A stretch of DNA of 64,000 nt from Streptomyces sp. NRRL WC-3605. GTDB taxonomy: Bacteria > Actinomycetota > Actinomycetes > Streptomycetales > Streptomycetaceae. Where the stretch lies: assembly GCF_001509795.1 (NCBI RefSeq), contig NZ_LLZN01000038.1, positions 1-64,000 of the forward strand, given 5' to 3'. Made by a program: the position numbers and the translations under genes. The notes beneath the pieces were generated by a model, which did not search any database, was not told the origin of the DNA, and saw only the letters and a list, made by a program, of their open reading frames with translations. Shown piece after piece: positions 60,751 through 64,000 of this stretch; the stretch's first letter is position 1, and each line of letters opens with the position of its first letter.

Positions 60751-62337
60751 ATGACTGGGGCCGACGGCACAGGCCACGACCGCGGGGACACCGGTCCCGG
60801 GATCCACGCGGACACCTCCGACGCACGGCTGACCGAACTGCTGCGCGGTCACACGACCACGGCGTACCCCGCGCTCCAGGAGCTGCGCGCCCGGCACCTC
60901 CCGCACGTCCTCGCCTACGCCCGGCTGTGCGCCCCCGACGACGCCCTGGCCCGTCAACTGGCCGCCGGGGCCGTCACGTCGGCGGCCCGCCGGGCCGCGC
61001 GCGGCCTCGACCCCGGCCTGCCCTGGCGGCACCACCTCCTGCTCCTCACCGCCCGGACGGCCGGGACCTGGGCGACGGACGAACGGGCGGCCGGCCTCGA
61101 CCCCGCCCTGCTGCTCCTGCTGCGCACGACCGGCCCCGACGGGCCGCTCCCGCCCATGCTCACCGCCTTCCAGGCCCTGCCGGACCGCGCCCAGGGCCTG
61201 GTCTGGTACGGGATCGTGGAGGGCGAGCCGCCCGAGCGCACGGCGGCCCTGCTCGGCCTCACCCGCGAGGACGTCGCGTACGGCACCGGCCCGGCACTCC
61301 AGCAGCTCGCCCGTGCCTGCCTGCACACCCGGCTCGCCGCCTCCGACGACCCGGACTGCCCGGACTTCGGCCGTCTCATCGAGGAGTCCGTACGGCCTGA
61401 CAGCCCGCGCGACAGCGCCGATCTGCAGGCTCACATGGCGCGCTGCCCGCACTGTGCCGCCGCCCACGCCGAGCTGGCGGCACTGCGGGACACCCCGCGC
61501 GCGGCCCTGGCGGAGGGGCTGCTGCCGTGGGCCGGGACGGCGTACACCGGCGGTGCGGCACGGGGTGGGACGACGACCGGCCGGGGCACGCCGGTCCGGT
61601 CCGGCCGGGCGCGGGAGACGCGGCCGGACCGCCGTCAACTCGTCCTGGTGTCGGCGGCGCTCGGAGTGGCGCTCCTGCCGCTGGTGGTGTTCCTGGTCGC
61701 CCAGGCCGGACCGGACGCGGGGGACCCGGCGGGCGCGGCGGTGAGCGTGCCTCCGCCTGCGGTGACGAGTACCGCGGCGACCGGGCCGACCACGTCGTCC
61801 ACGTCGTCCACGTCGTCCCCACCGCCGTCACCGTCGCCCTCGCGGACCAGGAAGCCGCCCTCGCCGTCCCCGAGTCCGTCTCCCACGAAGTCGGCGACGG
61901 CACGGCCGCCGGCGTCCGCCGCCCGCCCGCCGTCCTCCTCGTTCGCGCAGGTCGTGAACGCCGCTTCGGGGCTGTGCCTGGACGTGGGCGGCGCCTTCTT
62001 CGACGGGACCGACGTGATCACGGCCCGCTGCTCCGGGTCGCGCACCCAGCGCTGGCGGGTCGACGAGGACCGCGGGGTGCTCCAGTCGGCCGCCGACCCC
62101 GGCTTCTGCCTGGACAGCCGGGGGGACACGGACCGGGGCGTCGGGATCTGGGACTGCGACTCCGTCGAGGGCCGCAACGGGCGGAACCTGATGTTCGTCG
62201 TGGACGGGGACGGGCTGGTCCGCCCCGTCATCGCCTTCGGGACGGCCCTCACCCCGGACGGCGGCGTGGGCGACGGGCTGTCCCTGGAGCCCGCGGGCGC
62301 GGGCGCCGGCCAGCGCTGGCGGGCGGGGGCCGCCTGA
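60751..62337 (+). CDS. Mosaic protein: sigma-like domain, zinc finger, TM helix, ricin lectin
   Basis: This 528-residue protein is built of unlike parts. Residues 25-215 resemble an ECF-type sigma factor with a weak region 2 and a region-4-like LPDRAQGLVWYGIVEGE-PPERTAALLGL. At 228-235 an anti-sigma-type zinc finger HMARCPHC follows. A membrane helix (about 295-317) leads to a Ser/Thr/Pro stalk (325-395) and a C-terminal ricin B-type beta-trefoil (398-528; SGLCLDVGG, the RTQRWRV Q-x-W box, FCLDSRGD). This would put the lectin outside and the sigma-like part inside. The ATG has GAGGAGG upstream. No partner sigma gene overlaps. Confidence 0.85.
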   Translation: MTGADGTGHDRGDTGPGIHADTSDARLTELLRGHTTTAYPALQELRARHLPHVLAYARLCAPDDALARQLAAGAVTSAARRAARGLDPGLPWRHHLLLLTARTAGTWATDERAAGLDPALLLLLRTTGPDGPLPPMLTAFQALPDRAQGLVWYGIVEGEPPERTAALLGLTREDVAYGTGPALQQLARACLHTRLAASDDPDCPDFGRLIEESVRPDSPRDSADLQAHMARCPHCAAAHAELAALRDTPRAALAEGLLPWAGTAYTGGAARGGTTTGRGTPVRSGRARETRPDRRQLVLVSAALGVALLPLVVFLVAQAGPDAGDPAGAAVSVPPPAVTSTAATGPTTSSTSSTSSPPPSPSPSRTRKPPSPSPSPSPTKSATARPPASAARPPSSSFAQVVNAASGLCLDVGGAFFDGTDVITARCSGSRTQRWRVDEDRGVLQSAADPGFCLDSRGDTDRGVGIWDCDSVEGRNGRNLMFVVDGDGLVRPVIAFGTALTPDGGVGDGLSLEPAGAGAGQRWRAGAA

Positions 62338-63552
62338 TCAGGCCACCCGGACGCCGCGCCGCCACACCTGGCTGACCAGGGGCACACCGGGCCGGTAGGC
62401 CAGGTGCACATGGCTCGGGGCGTCGAGCAGCAGCAGGTCGGCGCGGGCGCCCGGGGTGAGCCGGCCGACGTCGTCACGGCGCAGTGCCGCCGCGCCGCCC
62501 GCCGTGGCCGACCAGACCGCCTCGTCGGGCGTCATCCCCATGTCCCGTACGGCGAGCGCCACGCAGAACGGCACCGACGAGGTGTACGACGAGCCCGGGT
62601 TGCAGTCGGTGGACAGCGCCACGGTGACCCCGGCGTCGAGCAGCCGCCGGGCGTCGGGCCACTGTGCCCGGGTGGAGAACTCGGCGCCGGGCAGCAGGGT
62701 GGCGACGGTACGGCTGTGGGCGAGCGCGTCGACGTCGGCGTCCGTGAGGTGCGTGCAGTGGTCGGCGCTGGCGGCGTCCAGTTCGACGGCCAGCTGGACG
62801 CCGGGGCCGTAGGAGAGCTGGTTGGCGTGGACGCGCGGGTGCAGGCCCCGGGCCTTGCCGGCGGTGAGGATCGCGCGGGCCTGGTCGCCGTCGAAGGCGC
62901 CCTTCTCGCAGAACACGTCGATCCAGCGGGCGTACGGGGCGCAGGCGTCCAGCATCGGGCCGGTCACGAGGTCGACGTAGGCCGCCGGGTCGTCGGCGTG
63001 GTCCGGGGAGACGATGTGGGCGCCGAGGTAGGTGACCTCGTCGGTGTGGGCGGCGGCGACGCGCAGGGCGCGGGCCTCGTCCTCGACGGTCAGGCCGTAG
63101 CCGGACTTGGTCTCGAAGGTCGTGGTGCCCTGGCGCAGGGCCTCGGCGAGGTGCCGGGTGAGGTTCGCCTCCAGCTCGGCGTCGCTCGCGGCGCGCGTGG
63201 CGGCGACGGTGGTGCGGATGCCGCCCGCGCTGTACGGCCGCCCGGACATCCGGGCGTTGAACTCCTCGGTGCGGTCGCCCGCGAAGACGAGGTGCGAGTG
63301 GGAGTCGACGAAGCCCGGGATCACCGCCCGGCCACCGGCGTCGACCCGGTTGTCAGTGGCGGGTGCTTTCCTTTGATCACCGGTCCACACGACCCGGTCG
63401 CCCTCGACGGCGACCGCCGCGTCGTGGACCAGTCCGAGGGGGGAACCGTCACCTAGGGAGGGGTCGTTGGTGACCAGGGCGGTGATGTTGGTGATGAGCG
63501 TGCTGGCGGTGCTCGCTGAGTGGGCGGGGCTGACGGTCGTCGCGTTGCTCAT
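62338..63552 (-). CDS. hutI: Imidazolonepropionase
   Basis: HutI hydrolyses 4-imidazolone-5-propionate to N-formimidoyl-glutamate in histidine breakdown. This 404-residue amidohydrolase has the metal motif [15 protein letters not shown], the substrate segment [31 protein letters not shown] with the metal Asp, and the closing [23 protein letters not shown] 63552 has AAGGA five bases upstream. An in-frame ATG at 63609 overlaps the upstream stop (ATGA) but lacks a ribosome-binding site. It lies directly downstream of hutF in a hut operon. Confidence 0.93.
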   Translation of the reverse strand: MSNATTVSPAHSASTASTLITNITALVTNDPSLGDGSPLGLVHDAAVAVEGDRVVWTGDQRKAPATDNRVDAGGRAVIPGFVDSHSHLVFAGDRTEEFNARMSGRPYSAGGIRTTVAATRAASDAELEANLTRHLAEALRQGTTTFETKSGYGLTVEDEARALRVAAAHTDEVTYLGAHIVSPDHADDPAAYVDLVTGPMLDACAPYARWIDVFCEKGAFDGDQARAILTAGKARGLHPRVHANQLSYGPGVQLAVELDAASADHCTHLTDADVDALAHSRTVATLLPGAEFSTRAQWPDARRLLDAGVTVALSTDCNPGSSYTSSVPFCVALAVRDMGMTPDEAVWSATAGGAAALRRDDVGRLTPGARADLLLLDAPSHVHLAYRPGVPLVSQVWRRGVRVA

Positions 63553-63605
63553 GGCGTCCTTGGTTGCCTTCTCGGCGGTGGGGTGGGGGGCGGAGCGGCC
63601 CGGGG

Positions 63606-64000
63606 TCATCCGCGCAGGGCGGCCACGGCGTCCGCGAGGGCTCGTGGCACGTCCGGCACCAGGGTGTGGACTCCGTCCCGTACGACGTGCCGGCCGGCCA
63701 CGACCGTATGCGACACGTCCGCTGCCGACGCGGCGAATACGGCCGTCTCGGCCCCGAGCCGCGGAAGCGGCCCTGCCGTCCTGACGGAGTCCAGCGCGAC
63801 GGTCGTGAAGTCGGCGAGCGCACCGGGCTCGAGCGTGCCCGCCCCGTCCCAGCCGAGGGCGGCATGACCGTCGGCGGAGGCGGCCCGCAGCAGGGCGGAC
63901 GCCGTCCAGTGGCCGCGGGTGCGGGTGCGCAGCCGCTCGTTCAGCTCCAGGGCGCGGGCCTCTTCGAGCAGGTCGATGACGGCGTGGCTGTCGGAGCCGA
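63606..64000 (-). CDS. hutF: Formimidoylglutamate deiminase, C-terminal part (cut by window edge)
   Basis: About 131 C-terminal residues are present; the gene continues past 64000. The visible part starts with the amidohydrolase metal motif [18 protein letters not shown], then [18 protein letters not shown] and the typical closing beta strands [15 protein letters not shown] and [15 protein letters not shown]. HutF converts formimidoyl-glutamate to formyl-glutamate, the step after HutI, which fits its position immediately upstream of hutI with a four-base or 53-base junction depending on the hutI start. Related deaminases are possible, but context favours hutF. Confidence 0.85.
   Translation of the reverse strand, partial: GSDSHAVIDLLEEARALELNERLRTRTRGHWTASALLRAASADGHAALGWDGAGTLEPGALADFTTVALDSVRTAGPLPRLGAETAVFAASAADVSHTVVAGRHVVRDGVHTLVPDVPRALADAVAALRG

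Noticed and set aside
61780..61920. Simple repeats ACGTCGTCC and CGTCCCC as a mobile or CRISPR-like array
   Set aside because: They encode the Ser/Thr/Pro stalk of the lectin protein, and there are no unique spacers between repeats.

Overview
The window is high-GC actinobacterial chromosome, and almost certainly Streptomyces. The evidence is strong G/C bias at third codon positions, many GTG starts, the exact sporulation regulator WhiB, the SigI module, coenzyme F420 genes, and several LytR-CpsA-Psr (LCP) proteins. It looks like core chromosome. I see no insertion sequence, phage, integrase, tRNA gene, CRISPR array or origin. About 53 protein genes can be supported, plus one tiny upstream ORF.

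Layout. At 1-258, on the minus strand, lie the promoter and leader of a ribosomal RNA operon whose 16S gene is off the left edge. A SpoIIM/RDD membrane-protein pair follows (0.3-2.4 kb). A block kept in the same order in many actinobacteria, including mycobacteria, runs from 2.4 to 27.3 kb: sahH, manA, a SIS-domain protein, a Trm112-like protein, manB, DUF3499, a zincin-fold protein, a DUF5719 protein, a giant GT2 membrane glycosyltransferase, whiB, fbiA, fbiB and a mannose-1-phosphate guanylyltransferase. Extra genes are inserted in it: a fructose-type PTS permease, a CDF transporter, an LctP lactate permease, a cysteine dioxygenase and an AlkA-type glycosylase. From 27.5 to 40.6 kb lies a cell-envelope region with a PGRP amidase, five LCP-family ligases, another GT2 enzyme and a small secreted protein. 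From 40.6 to 54.3 kb are a copper-storage protein, acyl-CoA dehydrogenase, UDP-glucose dehydrogenase, a CGNR regulator, twin VOC proteins, two M19 dipeptidases (one catalytically degenerate), purE/purK, GtrA, a two-component system and a POT peptide transporter. From 54.4 to 57.8 kb is a sortase-anchored surface-protein operon. From 58.1 to 60.5 kb is an anti-sigma kinase / STAS antagonist / SigI switch. It is followed by a mosaic sigma-like/zinc-finger/membrane/lectin protein and the start of a histidine-utilisation operon (hutI, and hutF cut by the right edge).

How the genes fit together. manA, manB and the guanylyltransferase turn fructose-6-phosphate into GDP-mannose. The GT2 enzymes, GtrA and LCP proteins plausibly use activated sugars to build and attach wall glycopolymers. 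fbiA and fbiB make cofactor F420. whiB, the SigI switch and SpoIIM-like genes point to developmental control.

The most notable signal is at 22022-22238, upstream of cysteine dioxygenase. A consensus promoter fires a leaderless 30-codon ORF ending in five consecutive Cys codons. It is followed by a hairpin, and a leader segment is complementary to the dioxygenase ribosome-binding site. This looks like a cysteine-sensing attenuator placed in front of a catabolic gene.
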